From Streptomyces sp. RKAG293 (GTDB lineage: Bacteria > Actinomycetota > Actinomycetes > Streptomycetales > Streptomycetaceae): a stretch of DNA of 64,000 nucleotides. Positions 10,505-18,250 of this stretch are shown here, in pieces. The notes under the pieces are model-generated. The model did no database searches. It was not told the origin of the DNA and was given only the letters and a program-made list of their open reading frames with translations. How positions within the stretch are numbered: the stretch's first letter is position 1; each line of letters opens with the position of its first letter. Where the stretch lies: NCBI RefSeq assembly GCF_023701745.1, contig NZ_JAJOZB010000001.1, positions 4,997,501-5,061,500 of the forward strand, written 5' to 3'. The translations under genes were made by a program, and so were the position numbers.

Positions 10505-11914
10505 TCAGGCCACCGCGTCGTCGGCCAACTGCTTCGCGAGCGAGACCTCCGCGGCCGCGGCCGCGTCGGCCACCGCCTCCGCCTCGACCTGGGCCGTGTG
10601 GTCGACGGACGACTGCGTCATCGCGCTGTCCGTGAAGACCAGCGGGCGCTCGGACTCGGTGATCAGGTGCTTGACGACCTGGACGTTGCCGTTGACGTCC
10701 CAGACGGCGATGCCGGGGGTGAGCGTCGGGATGATCTCCACCGCCCACCGGGGCAGACCGAGGACCAGGCCCGTCGCGCGTGCCTCGTCGGCCTTCTGGG
10801 CGTAGATCGTCCGCGTCGAGGCCATCTTCAGGATCGCGGCGGCCTCCTTGGCCGCGGCGCCGTCCACGACGTCCGACAGGTGGTGGACGACGGCGACGAA
10901 GGACAGGCCGAGGCGGCGGCCGAACTTCAGCAGCCGCTGGAAGAGCTGGGCCACGAACGGGCTGTTGATGATGTGCCAGGCCTCTTCGACGAGGAAGACG
11001 CGCTTGACCCGGTCGGGCCGGATCCAGGTGTGCTCCAGCCACACGCCGACGATGGCCATCAGGATGGGCATGGCGATCGAGTTGCGGTCGATGTGGGAGA
11101 GGTCGAAGACGATCAGTGGCGCGTCCAGGTCGATGCCGTTGGTCGTCGGGCCGTCGAACATGCCGCGCAGGTCACCGTCGACCAGCCGGTCCAGCACGAG
11201 GGCCACGTCCAGGCCCCACGCCCGGACGTCGTCGACATCGACGTTCATCGCCTCGGCGGAGTCCGGCATGGGATGTCGGAGCCGCTCGACGATGTCGGTG
11301 AGGATCGGCTGCCGCTCGGTGGTGGTCTCCGTGACATACGCGTGGGCGACCTTGAGGGCGAAGCCGGACCGCTCGTCCAAGGCGCGCCCCATCGCGACCT
11401 CGATGATCGTGCGGAGCAGCGCGAGCTGCCCGGTCGCGGCGATCGCCGGGTCCAGCGGGTTGAGCTTGATGCCGCCGTTGAGGGCGGCCATCGGGTCCAG
11501 GCGGATGGGAGTTATTCCGAGCGCCTTCGCGATCAGGTTCCACTCGCCGACGCCGTCCTCGCCCTGGGCGTCCAGCACGACGACCTGGCGGTCGCGGAAG
11601 CGCAGCTGGCGCAGCACGTACGTCTTCTCCAGCGCGGACTTGCCGTTGCCGGACTCGCCGAGCACCAGCCAGTGCGGGGCGGGCAGCTGCTGGCCGTAGA
11701 GCTGGAACGGGTCGTAGATGTAGCCCTTGCCGGAGTACACCTCGCGGCCGATGATCACGCCGGAGTCGCCGAGGCCGGGGGCCGCGGTGGGCAGGTACAC
11801 GGCCTGCGCCTGCCCGGTGGACGTGCGGACGGGCAGCCGCGTCGACTCCACCTTCCCGAACAGGAAGCCGGTGAACGCGTCGGTGAGCGCGGCGAGGGGG
11901 TCCAGCATGGGCAT
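10505..11914 (-). CDS. VirB4/TraC-like ATPase (ATPase domain only)
   Basis: A 469-residue ATPase of the VirB4/TraC/HerA group that powers type IV secretion and pilus machines. Walker A is GESGNGKS at 86-93. Walker B is RVFLVEEAW at about 305-313. It is much shorter than full VirB4 proteins (about 800 residues) and lacks the usual N-terminal domain, which seems to be carried by the preceding gene (11928-13472). The ATG at 11914 has AGGAGG 6 nt upstream. A second in-frame ATG follows at 11908. Thirteen nucleotides separate it from the upstream stop, consistent with one operon. Confidence 0.9.
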   Translation of the reverse strand: MPMLDPLAALTDAFTGFLFGKVESTRLPVRTSTGQAQAVYLPTAAPGLGDSGVIIGREVYSGKGYIYDPFQLYGQQLPAPHWLVLGESGNGKSALEKTYVLRQLRFRDRQVVVLDAQGEDGVGEWNLIAKALGITPIRLDPMAALNGGIKLNPLDPAIAATGQLALLRTIIEVAMGRALDERSGFALKVAHAYVTETTTERQPILTDIVERLRHPMPDSAEAMNVDVDDVRAWGLDVALVLDRLVDGDLRGMFDGPTTNGIDLDAPLIVFDLSHIDRNSIAMPILMAIVGVWLEHTWIRPDRVKRVFLVEEAWHIINSPFVAQLFQRLLKFGRRLGLSFVAVVHHLSDVVDGAAAKEAAAILKMASTRTIYAQKADEARATGLVLGLPRWAVEIIPTLTPGIAVWDVNGNVQVVKHLITESERPLVFTDSAMTQSSVDHTAQVEAEAVADAAAAAEVSLAKQLADDAVA

Positions 11915-11927
11915 GATGGGCCTCCTG

Positions 11928-13472
11928 TTAGCGGCGGATTCCGGTCGCGAACGGCAGCGTGTTCACGAACGCACGGTGGTGCTCACGGTCGCACCACTCC
12001 AGTTTCAGATACGACTTACCCGCTGAGGCGCGGATCGTGCGCTTGTCCCGCGCGAGGGCTTCGGGGGAGCGGGAGGACACGGTGATGTAGCCGACGAGGT
12101 TCACTCCGGCGGCCCCGCTGGCGAGGTCCTCGCCGCGCTGGTCGACGCGGCCGTGGTGGGCGACGTCGCGCGGGTCGATCACCCGGTTCATCTTGGCGGC
12201 GCGGCTGGCGTCCGCGTCGTCGTTCGTCTTCTCGGTCAGCATCCGCTCGATGGCGACGTCGGTCGGCTCCAGGTCCATGCAGACCGCGACCGTGCGGATC
12301 ACGTCCGGGGTGTGGACGAGCAGCGGGGCGAGGAAGTTGACGCCGACGGGTGTCATCGGCCATTCCTTCACCCAGGCGGTGGAGTGGTGCCAGGGCGCGC
12401 GGGTGGACGACTCGCGGGTCTTGGCCTGCAGATACGTCGGTTCCGTCGCGTCCAGCTCGGCCGGCCAGGCGTTGCGCCGGGTCATCGCCTGGATGTGGTC
12501 GATGGGGTGGTCCGGGTCGTACATCGAGTGCACGAGGGACGACAGCCGGGCCTGGCCGAGCGGCTGGCGGACCCGGATGTCCGCCTCGGCGAGCCGGGCG
12601 CAGATGTCGGTGAGCTCACGGGCCATGACGGCGGCGAGCCCCGCGTCCTTGTCGACCTCGGAGCGGCGGGTGACGGTCGCGCGGGCCAGCGCGTGGCCCT
12701 CGGCGGCCAGCTCGCGGGTGAAGTGCATACAGGCGACGAGGTAGGCGCGGTGCTGCTCGGAGGAGGTCGACACCATCGACTGCAGCTGCTCGTAGGAGTC
12801 CTTGAGCCAGGACTCGGCCTGCGGGTCGCCGCGCAGCGAGACGTCCTTCGCGTGCGCGTCCGGGTCGGCGGGCAGCGTACGGGCCAGCATCTGCAGGCGG
12901 GTGACGTAGCCGTCGCCGTTCGCCACGTGCTTGAGCAGCGTGCCGAACCGTTCCACCAGGGCTTCCTGGTCCTCGCTGTCGCGCAGCCCGACGCCGGGGC
13001 CCTCGATCTCGATCGCGGCGGTCACGGTCCTGCGGTCGATGTGCAGCAGCACGGCGATCTCGTCGGGGCCGAACGGCGCCGACAGCCAGTTGATCCGGCC
13101 GATGCCGGGCGGCGGCCCGACCTCGACCTCCCGCCCGTCGAGCCCGATACCGGCCTCGGAGACCGCGGACCGGTAGGCGGGGGAGCGGCGCAGCGTACGG
13201 CGGTAGGTGCGGTTGATCTCGAACCAGCGGTAGAACGTCCGCCGCCGGTACGGCATGTAGACGGCGGCGAACGCCAGCAGTGGCCACCCGACGAGCGTCA
13301 GGATGCGCAACGGAAGTATCGGGACCAGCAGGCCGCACATCATGCCCAGGAACGCGCCGACGACGATCAGCGCGATCTCGCCGGTCTCCCGGTTCTTGCC
13401 GACGATCGCGTTCGGGCGGGCCTTGCCGATCAGATATGTGCGGCGCGGCTGGGTGAAGGGCTGGGACGTCAC
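11928..13472 (-). CDS. SCO6880-type protein: VirB3/PrgI-like membrane part plus VirB4 N-domain-like part
   Basis: A 514-residue protein. The N-terminus holds two adjacent membrane spans (about residues 30-72) ahead of a basic segment (RRRTFYRWFEINRTYRR), the layout of VirB3/PrgI/TcpE proteins. The remaining 400 residues resemble the N-terminal domain of VirB4 proteins and contain no Walker motifs. I recall this architecture as the SCO6880 family found in actinobacterial plasmid and chromosomal clusters. Together with the next gene it would make one split VirB4. The GTG start overlaps the upstream TGA (GTGA), indicating coupling. Confidence 0.82.
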   Translation of the reverse strand: MTSQPFTQPRRTYLIGKARPNAIVGKNRETGEIALIVVGAFLGMMCGLLVPILPLRILTLVGWPLLAFAAVYMPYRRRTFYRWFEINRTYRRTLRRSPAYRSAVSEAGIGLDGREVEVGPPPGIGRINWLSAPFGPDEIAVLLHIDRRTVTAAIEIEGPGVGLRDSEDQEALVERFGTLLKHVANGDGYVTRLQMLARTLPADPDAHAKDVSLRGDPQAESWLKDSYEQLQSMVSTSSEQHRAYLVACMHFTRELAAEGHALARATVTRRSEVDKDAGLAAVMARELTDICARLAEADIRVRQPLGQARLSSLVHSMYDPDHPIDHIQAMTRRNAWPAELDATEPTYLQAKTRESSTRAPWHHSTAWVKEWPMTPVGVNFLAPLLVHTPDVIRTVAVCMDLEPTDVAIERMLTEKTNDDADASRAAKMNRVIDPRDVAHHGRVDQRGEDLASGAAGVNLVGYITVSSRSPEALARDKRTIRASAGKSYLKLEWCDREHHRAFVNTLPFATGIRR

Positions 13473-14806
13473 CGGCGATCACCTCCGTGCTTGTTTCCGT
13501 TGCCGTTGCTGTTGTTCCCGCGGTCCGGTGTGGTGCGGGGCGCGGGCGCCGCGGGGACGCCGTTCGAACCGCCGCCACCGCCTCCGCCGCCGCTCGGGCC
13601 GGGGTTGCCGTTGCGGCTGCCGTGGGCGGCCACGCCGCCGGACACCGGGTTGGACGGCTTGCCGCCCCCACTGGTTGCCTGCTCCTGCGGACCGCCGCGC
13701 GCGCTGTGTGTCTTGATCCCCTGCTTCACCAGAGCGGCGGGCGAGGAGATCACGGCCGCGGCCTGGGCGCCGCCGGCTTCCTTGCGGTTGTTCTTCAGGC
13801 TCACGACGTCGTCGCCGAAGCCCGGCACGAAGCGGTAGATCATGAAGCTCGCGAAGATCGCCAGCAGGATGATCGCCAGTCCCGAGACGACGGCGGAGAA
13901 CGAGTTCGGCCCGTCGGACGCGCTCAGCGCCCCCGCCAGGCCCAGCACGATCACGATCACCGGCTTGACGAGGATGACCGCGATCATGATGCCCGCCCAG
14001 CGGCGGACATGGCCCCACATGTTCTTGTCGACCAGCCCGGAGTACACCGCGGTGCCGAGCAGCGCGCCGACGTAGAGCAGCGCGGCCCTGATCACCAGCT
14101 CCAGCCACAGCACGCCGGCGGCCAGCACCGACACCATCGACACGACGATCAGCATGATCGGGCCGCCGCCGATGTCCTGGCCCTTGGCGAGCGCCGCGGA
14201 GAAGTTGCCGAAGAACGTGTTGGTGTTCGACGACGTGCCGGCCGCGATCACATCCGTCACCGCGTCCGTCGCCGACACCACCGTGTAGAGGACCAGCGGA
14301 GTGAACGCCGAGGCCAGCACCGTCAGCCACAGGAACCCGACGGCCTCCGTCAACGCCTCCGTCAGCGGCACCCCGCGCACGGCCCGCTTGGCGACGGCCA
14401 GCAGCCAGAGGACGAGCGTGAGGATCGTCGAGGCGGCGAACACGACGGCGTACTGGCGCAGGAAGGTGGTGTTGGTGAAGTCCACCTGCGTGGTGGACGT
14501 GATCGCCTTGGAGAGCTTGGTGATCACCCAGGAGGCGGCGTCGGCACAGCCCTTCGCGAGGGCGCTGAGGGGGTCGAGGGTGTCGGGGAGGGGGTTGGGG
14601 ACACCGCTTCCGCCGCCCTTGCCCTTCTCGCAGTAGTCCTTGGCCGGGCCTCGGATCAGTTCGCAGGGATCGCTGGAGGTGGTAGGCGTGGGCGTCGGCG
14701 TCGGTGCCGCGAAGGCACGGGACGCGAGCAGGATCGCCATGGTCTGAACGCCAGCGACCACTGAGCCGATCGAGAGGGCACGGAGACTGCGTCGACTACC
14801 GGGCAT
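13469..14806 (-). CDS. TrbL/VirB6-like polytopic membrane protein
   Basis: A 445-residue protein with a signal-like first segment ending AFA-AP at about residue 34, a Pro/Thr stretch, and then about six membrane segments between roughly residues 105 and 340. The tail is a long Gly/Asn/Ser-rich cytoplasmic or external extension. Size, span number and place between VirB8-like and VirB4-like genes fit the TrbL/VirB6 channel component of type IV secretion systems. Its start overlaps the upstream gene by 11 nt. The two Cys residues near the mature N-terminus (DPCELI, DYCEKG) could form a disulfide. Confidence 0.82.
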   Translation of the reverse strand: MPGSRRSLRALSIGSVVAGVQTMAILLASRAFAAPTPTPTPTTSSDPCELIRGPAKDYCEKGKGGGSGVPNPLPDTLDPLSALAKGCADAASWVITKLSKAITSTTQVDFTNTTFLRQYAVVFAASTILTLVLWLLAVAKRAVRGVPLTEALTEAVGFLWLTVLASAFTPLVLYTVVSATDAVTDVIAAGTSSNTNTFFGNFSAALAKGQDIGGGPIMLIVVSMVSVLAAGVLWLELVIRAALLYVGALLGTAVYSGLVDKNMWGHVRRWAGIMIAVILVKPVIVIVLGLAGALSASDGPNSFSAVVSGLAIILLAIFASFMIYRFVPGFGDDVVSLKNNRKEAGGAQAAAVISSPAALVKQGIKTHSARGGPQEQATSGGGKPSNPVSGGVAAHGSRNGNPGPSGGGGGGGGSNGVPAAPAPRTTPDRGNNSNGNGNKHGGDRR

Positions 14807-15623
14807 AGGTGAACCCTCCGAACCCGTTCACCGCGTCGGACATCTCCTTCGCCGATGATGCGGCCTGGTCGCGACCCACTGGTGCGGGGCCGTCCTTCTG
14901 GGTGAAGGAAACGATCTTCCAGTCCGCGTTGACCCACCGCAGTTGGAAGGTGTTGGTGTACCAGCTCTCGGACACCGGGTTGGTCGAGCCCTCGCCGGCC
15001 AGGCCGAAGAGGGCGGAGTACCAGACGGCCACCGTGGCGGAGTCGCCGTCGAACTTCTCGGTCTTGGTTCCGACCGGGTTCACCCGCGAGACGAAGGTCA
15101 GGCCCCGAGAGGCGGTGCCGTTTGTCTGGAGGCCGATCCGCTGCAGGAACGCCGGGTCCGAGTACACCTTGTCGAGGTCCGCGCGATTCTTCGCCGCGAC
15201 GTCGGGCGCGTACACCGCCCCCACAATCTGGGAGCGGCGGTCCGTGGAGAACATCCCGTCACCCCCCAGCGCCACCGCATAGTTCGCCGCCGCGGACTGT
15301 GCCCCCTGCTCCGACTTCGCGAAGCCCGACGCGATCCCCGCGTTGTTGCCCGTGACCGGTTTGTCGCCGGTCGGGGCGGTGGGGTTCGCGTTGGTGCCCT
15401 TGGTGCCGCCGGAGGACGCGCCGTCGGAGGCGGTGTTGCCACCGCCCCGGTTGGCGAGGACGATCACGGCGACGAGGACGACGACGACGCCGAGGACCGT
15501 CACCAGGGCGCGGCTCGGCTTGGTGCGGCGTGGCGCGGCGCCGTGCCCGCCGTGCCCTTCGGGCATGCGGGTGCGCGTCGGTGGGCCGTCCTGGCCGGTA
15601 TCGCTGCTGGGGTGAGTGGGCAT
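14796..15623 (-). CDS. VirB8/TcpC-like single-pass membrane protein
   Basis: A protein of about 275 residues: a short cytoplasmic tail, one membrane span (about 40-60 by the ATG start), a Gly/Ser/Thr-rich linker, then a C-terminal domain of about 160 residues whose alternating pattern fits the NTF2-like fold of VirB8/TcpC. Such proteins scaffold the inner-membrane complex of type IV secretion systems. GTG 15629 and ATG 15623 are both possible starts. GAGG lies a few bases before the GTG. Identification rests on architecture and context more than on motifs. Confidence 0.72.
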   Translation of the reverse strand: MPTHPSSDTGQDGPPTRTRMPEGHGGHGAAPRRTKPSRALVTVLGVVVVLVAVIVLANRGGGNTASDGASSGGTKGTNANPTAPTGDKPVTGNNAGIASGFAKSEQGAQSAAANYAVALGGDGMFSTDRRSQIVGAVYAPDVAAKNRADLDKVYSDPAFLQRIGLQTNGTASRGLTFVSRVNPVGTKTEKFDGDSATVAVWYSALFGLAGEGSTNPVSESWYTNTFQLRWVNADWKIVSFTQKDGPAPVGRDQAASSAKEMSDAVNGFGGFTYAR

Positions 15624-15703
15624 CAGCACGCAGCCTCGGGTGGGGGAGGGAGCCTGGGACGGGCTCCCGGGGACATGGGACAGGCTGGCTCTGGGCTACA
15701 CGA

Positions 15704-16012
15704 CTACACGGCCATGCCGTAGACGATGGTGAACAGCGTGCCGAGGGATCCGATGATGAACACGCCGGTCAGGCCGGCGATGATCAGACCCTTGCCCTGT
15801 TCGGCGCTGAAGGTGTCGCGGAGGGCCGTCGCGCCGATCCGCTGTTTGGCCGCGCCCCAGATCGCGATGGCGAGGCAGAGCAGGATCGCTACCGCCATGA
15901 CCACTTCGATCATCACGCGTGCTTCGTTCCCGAGGGACCCGAAGGGCCCCCAGTTGGGGGCGATGCCACCGATAATGGTGTTGATGTCGCCCTTTGTGGC
16001 TGCCAAGAACAT
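15704..16012 (-). CDS. VirB2/TrbC-like pilin (small two-span membrane protein)
   Basis: A 102-residue protein with two hydrophobic segments (about 33-53 and 75-98) joined by a short loop, the layout of VirB2/TrbC pilins and of the pilin-like proteins of Gram-positive type IV systems. There is no obvious cleavable signal. It is the first gene of the leftward cluster and the most likely to be highly expressed. The assignment depends on size, topology and position. A different small membrane subunit cannot be excluded. Confidence 0.72.
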   Translation of the reverse strand: MFLAATKGDINTIIGGIAPNWGPFGSLGNEARVMIEVVMAVAILLCLAIAIWGAAKQRIGATALRDTFSAEQGKGLIIAGLTGVFIIGSLGTLFTIVYGMAV

Positions 16013-16333
16013 ATGGAACTCACCACCCCGCTCGGTCAGTTGGAGCCCTCGCCGGGGCGCAAGGGTCCAGGGTCTATCTTGGCCGATGTGTCAACCGGTT
16101 CTTGTCGACTCGGCGACTTTCTCGACGGATCCCCCGTGTGATCCGGACCGCAGCGTCCAGAATGTTGCACGGACCGGTGTTCGATGGGACGTAGACGACT
16201 ACTCTGTGTATCACGAGCGTCACCGTAGGGCAACGATTGGAACGAAGGCGCGGACGAATGCTGCGGAAAGTCTGGCGCACCGTCACCATCGGTGCCCCGC
16301 AGCCCGTACATCACTCCTGAGGGGGCATGGCTG
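16013..16333. other. Divergent intergenic region of the T4SS-like cluster
   Basis: This 321-nt gene-free stretch separates the leftward pilin-like gene from the rightward wall hydrolase and must hold both promoters. A TTGACA-like hexamer on the minus strand (TGTCAA at 16089-16094) could be a -35 element for the leftward operon, but I see no convincing matched -10. No repeat or attachment-like sequence was found. Confidence 0.6.
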
Positions 16334-17341
16334 ATGGCGAAGAAGGTCTGGCTCACCGTCACTCTCGGCTTCGGGCTGTGCCTTTCGTTCCTGGCGCTGC
16401 TGGTGATCGGCACGTTCTCGGCCGCCGCCGGGCTGGCGGGCGGGAGCGGTGGGTCGGTCACCCTCGCCAAGGGCTCGGTGCCGGCGATGTACCAGTCGAT
16501 CGTGCAGAAGTGGGGCAACCTCTGCCCGGAGATCAATCCGGCGCTGCTGGCCGCACAGCTGTACCAGGAGAGCGGCTGGGACCCGCAGGCGCAGAGCGCC
16601 GCCGCCGCGCAAGGTATCGCGCAGTTCATCCCGGGCACCTGGGCGTCCCACGGGGTGGACGGGAACGGGGACGGGAAGCGCGATGTGTGGGATCCGGAGG
16701 ACGCGATCCCGTCGGCCGCCTCGTACGACTGCGAGCTGGCCAAGTACGTGAAGGACGTGCCCGGGGACCACAGCGACAACATGCTCGCGGCGTACAACGC
16801 GGGCGCGTACGCGGTGATCCACGCGGGCGGGATCCCGCCGTACCGCGAGACGCAGAACTACGTGAAGACCATCAGGACACTGGAGAAGAGCTTCGCCGCG
16901 CCCGTGGGCCGCGTGGCGCCCTCCCAGCAGGCCGCGGCGGCGATCTACTACGCGCAGGGCAAGCTCGGCACGCCGTATCTGTGGGGCGGCAACGGGACGG
17001 CCGACCAGAACGGGCGGTTCGACTGTTCCGGGCTGACGAAGGCGGCCTACGAATCGGTCGGCATCGAGCTGCCGCGAGTGGCCAACGACCAGTGGAACGC
17101 GGGGCCGCACCCGAAGCGGGACGAACTGCTCCCGGGCGACCTGGTCTTCTTCGCCACCGACCTCAACGACCCCCGGTCGATCCACCACGTCGGACTGTAC
17201 GTCGGGGGTGGGTACATGATTAACGCCCCGTACACCGGCGCGGTCATTCGCTTCGACAAGATCGACACACCGGACTTCATCGGCGGGACCCGCGTGACGG
17301 AGGACGGCGCGCAGGCGCTGCCGACTACGGGCTCTGCGTGA
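16334..17341 (+). CDS. Bifunctional lytic transglycosylase and NlpC/P60 endopeptidase
   Basis: A 335-residue exported or membrane-anchored peptidoglycan hydrolase. A single N-terminal hydrophobic segment (about 5-33) is followed by an SLT transglycosylase domain with catalytic Glu at about 79 (LYQESGWDP). A C-terminal NlpC/P60 domain has catalytic Cys at about 231 (FDCSGL) and His at about 285 (HHVGLY). This two-enzyme architecture is the VirB1/TcpG-type wall opener of Gram-positive type IV systems. It diverges from the pilin-like gene. ATG 16334 is preferred because GAGGGGG lies just upstream. A GTG at 16292 would include that site in the coding region. Confidence 0.9.
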   Translation: MAKKVWLTVTLGFGLCLSFLALLVIGTFSAAAGLAGGSGGSVTLAKGSVPAMYQSIVQKWGNLCPEINPALLAAQLYQESGWDPQAQSAAAAQGIAQFIPGTWASHGVDGNGDGKRDVWDPEDAIPSAASYDCELAKYVKDVPGDHSDNMLAAYNAGAYAVIHAGGIPPYRETQNYVKTIRTLEKSFAAPVGRVAPSQQAAAAIYYAQGKLGTPYLWGGNGTADQNGRFDCSGLTKAAYESVGIELPRVANDQWNAGPHPKRDELLPGDLVFFATDLNDPRSIHHVGLYVGGGYMINAPYTGAVIRFDKIDTPDFIGGTRVTEDGAQALPTTGSA

Positions 17342-17527
17342 GGCTTTGGCCTGGGGATGCGCCGTCCGATCTCTCTTGGATAACTTCCTGGTGATCATCC
17401 GGTAGAGACCGGAACGCTACGTACCGTGTCCGCCGTTGCACAGGGACAATGGCGCGAAGAAACGGCGTTCATGGCCTGGAGGCCAGCAGCGGGGCCGGAG
17501 TATGGATCAGGTAAGGGGCACCACCAC

Positions 17528-18202
17528 ATGGCAGAGCACGCAACCGACGGCTCGAACCCTGACGTGGGCCTGCTGCGCGACATCAACGGCCTTGCCAAGG
17601 ACTCCCCGCACTGGGTCGACCGCTCCGTGGAGTTCATCGGCGAATACGGGCTGATCGTGCTCATGCTGCTGCTGGCCGGCTGGTGCTGGTGGCGGGTCGC
17701 GCGGCGCAGCGAGCAGGCGCCCGCCGCGGTCGCCGGGGTGGTGTGGTCCGGCCTCGCCGCCGGGATCGCGCTGCTGCTGAACATCCCGGTGCGCGGCCTC
17801 GTGGAGCGTCCCCGGCCCTTCGTGGACCATGAGGGGCTCGACGTCCTGATCAAGGGGAAGTCCGACTTCTCGTTCGTGAGCGATCACGCGACGCTCACGA
17901 TGGCCATGGCCGTCGGGCTGTTCATGGTCAGCCGCAAGGTGGGTGTCGTCGCCATACTGATCGCGCTCGCCGAGGGCTTCTGCCGGGTCTTCATGGGCGT
18001 GCACTACCCGACCGACGTGATCGGCGGCTTCGCCCTCGGCACGGCCACGGCGCTGCTGCTGGCACCGCTCGCCATGGCCCTGCTGACGCCCGTCACGACG
18101 GCGATGAGCCGGTCCCGGGTGCGCGGGCTCGTCCGGTCCCCGGCGCGGCGCGGTGAGGCGTACCCGGTGCCCACCGCGTACGACAAGGACCTGGCGGCCT
18201 GA
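17528..18202 (+). CDS. PAP2-family phosphatase
   Basis: A 224-residue membrane phosphatase with about five spans. The three PAP2 motifs are recognisable: ERPRPF, SFVSDHATLT in place of the usual PSGH, and CRVFMGVHYPTD. The family removes phosphate from lipids such as undecaprenyl pyrophosphate or phosphatidate at the outer face of the membrane. ATG 17528 follows AAGGGG. The frame is open 34 codons further upstream without a better start. Its C-terminal tail is basic. It converges on the FAD oxidase gene. Undecaprenyl-pyrophosphate recycling is possible but unproven. Confidence 0.87.
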   Translation: MAEHATDGSNPDVGLLRDINGLAKDSPHWVDRSVEFIGEYGLIVLMLLLAGWCWWRVARRSEQAPAAVAGVVWSGLAAGIALLLNIPVRGLVERPRPFVDHEGLDVLIKGKSDFSFVSDHATLTMAMAVGLFMVSRKVGVVAILIALAEGFCRVFMGVHYPTDVIGGFALGTATALLLAPLAMALLTPVTTAMSRSRVRGLVRSPARRGEAYPVPTAYDKDLAA

Positions 18203-18250
18203 GCCCGCCGGCCCGCCCGGACGCAACCGTGCCCGGGGCTCGCGGCGGGC
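18203..18250. terminator. Bidirectional terminator-like hairpin
   Basis: GCCCGCCG (18203-18210) pairs with CGGCGGGC (18243-18250) between the convergent PAP2 and FAD-oxidase stop codons. The loop is G/C-rich and may fold further. There is no T tract. Confidence 0.5.

Noticed and set aside
8734..17341. An integrated conjugative element
   Set aside because: No integrase, relaxase, replication gene, tRNA-associated attachment site or terminal repeats were found, and base composition matches the neighbours.
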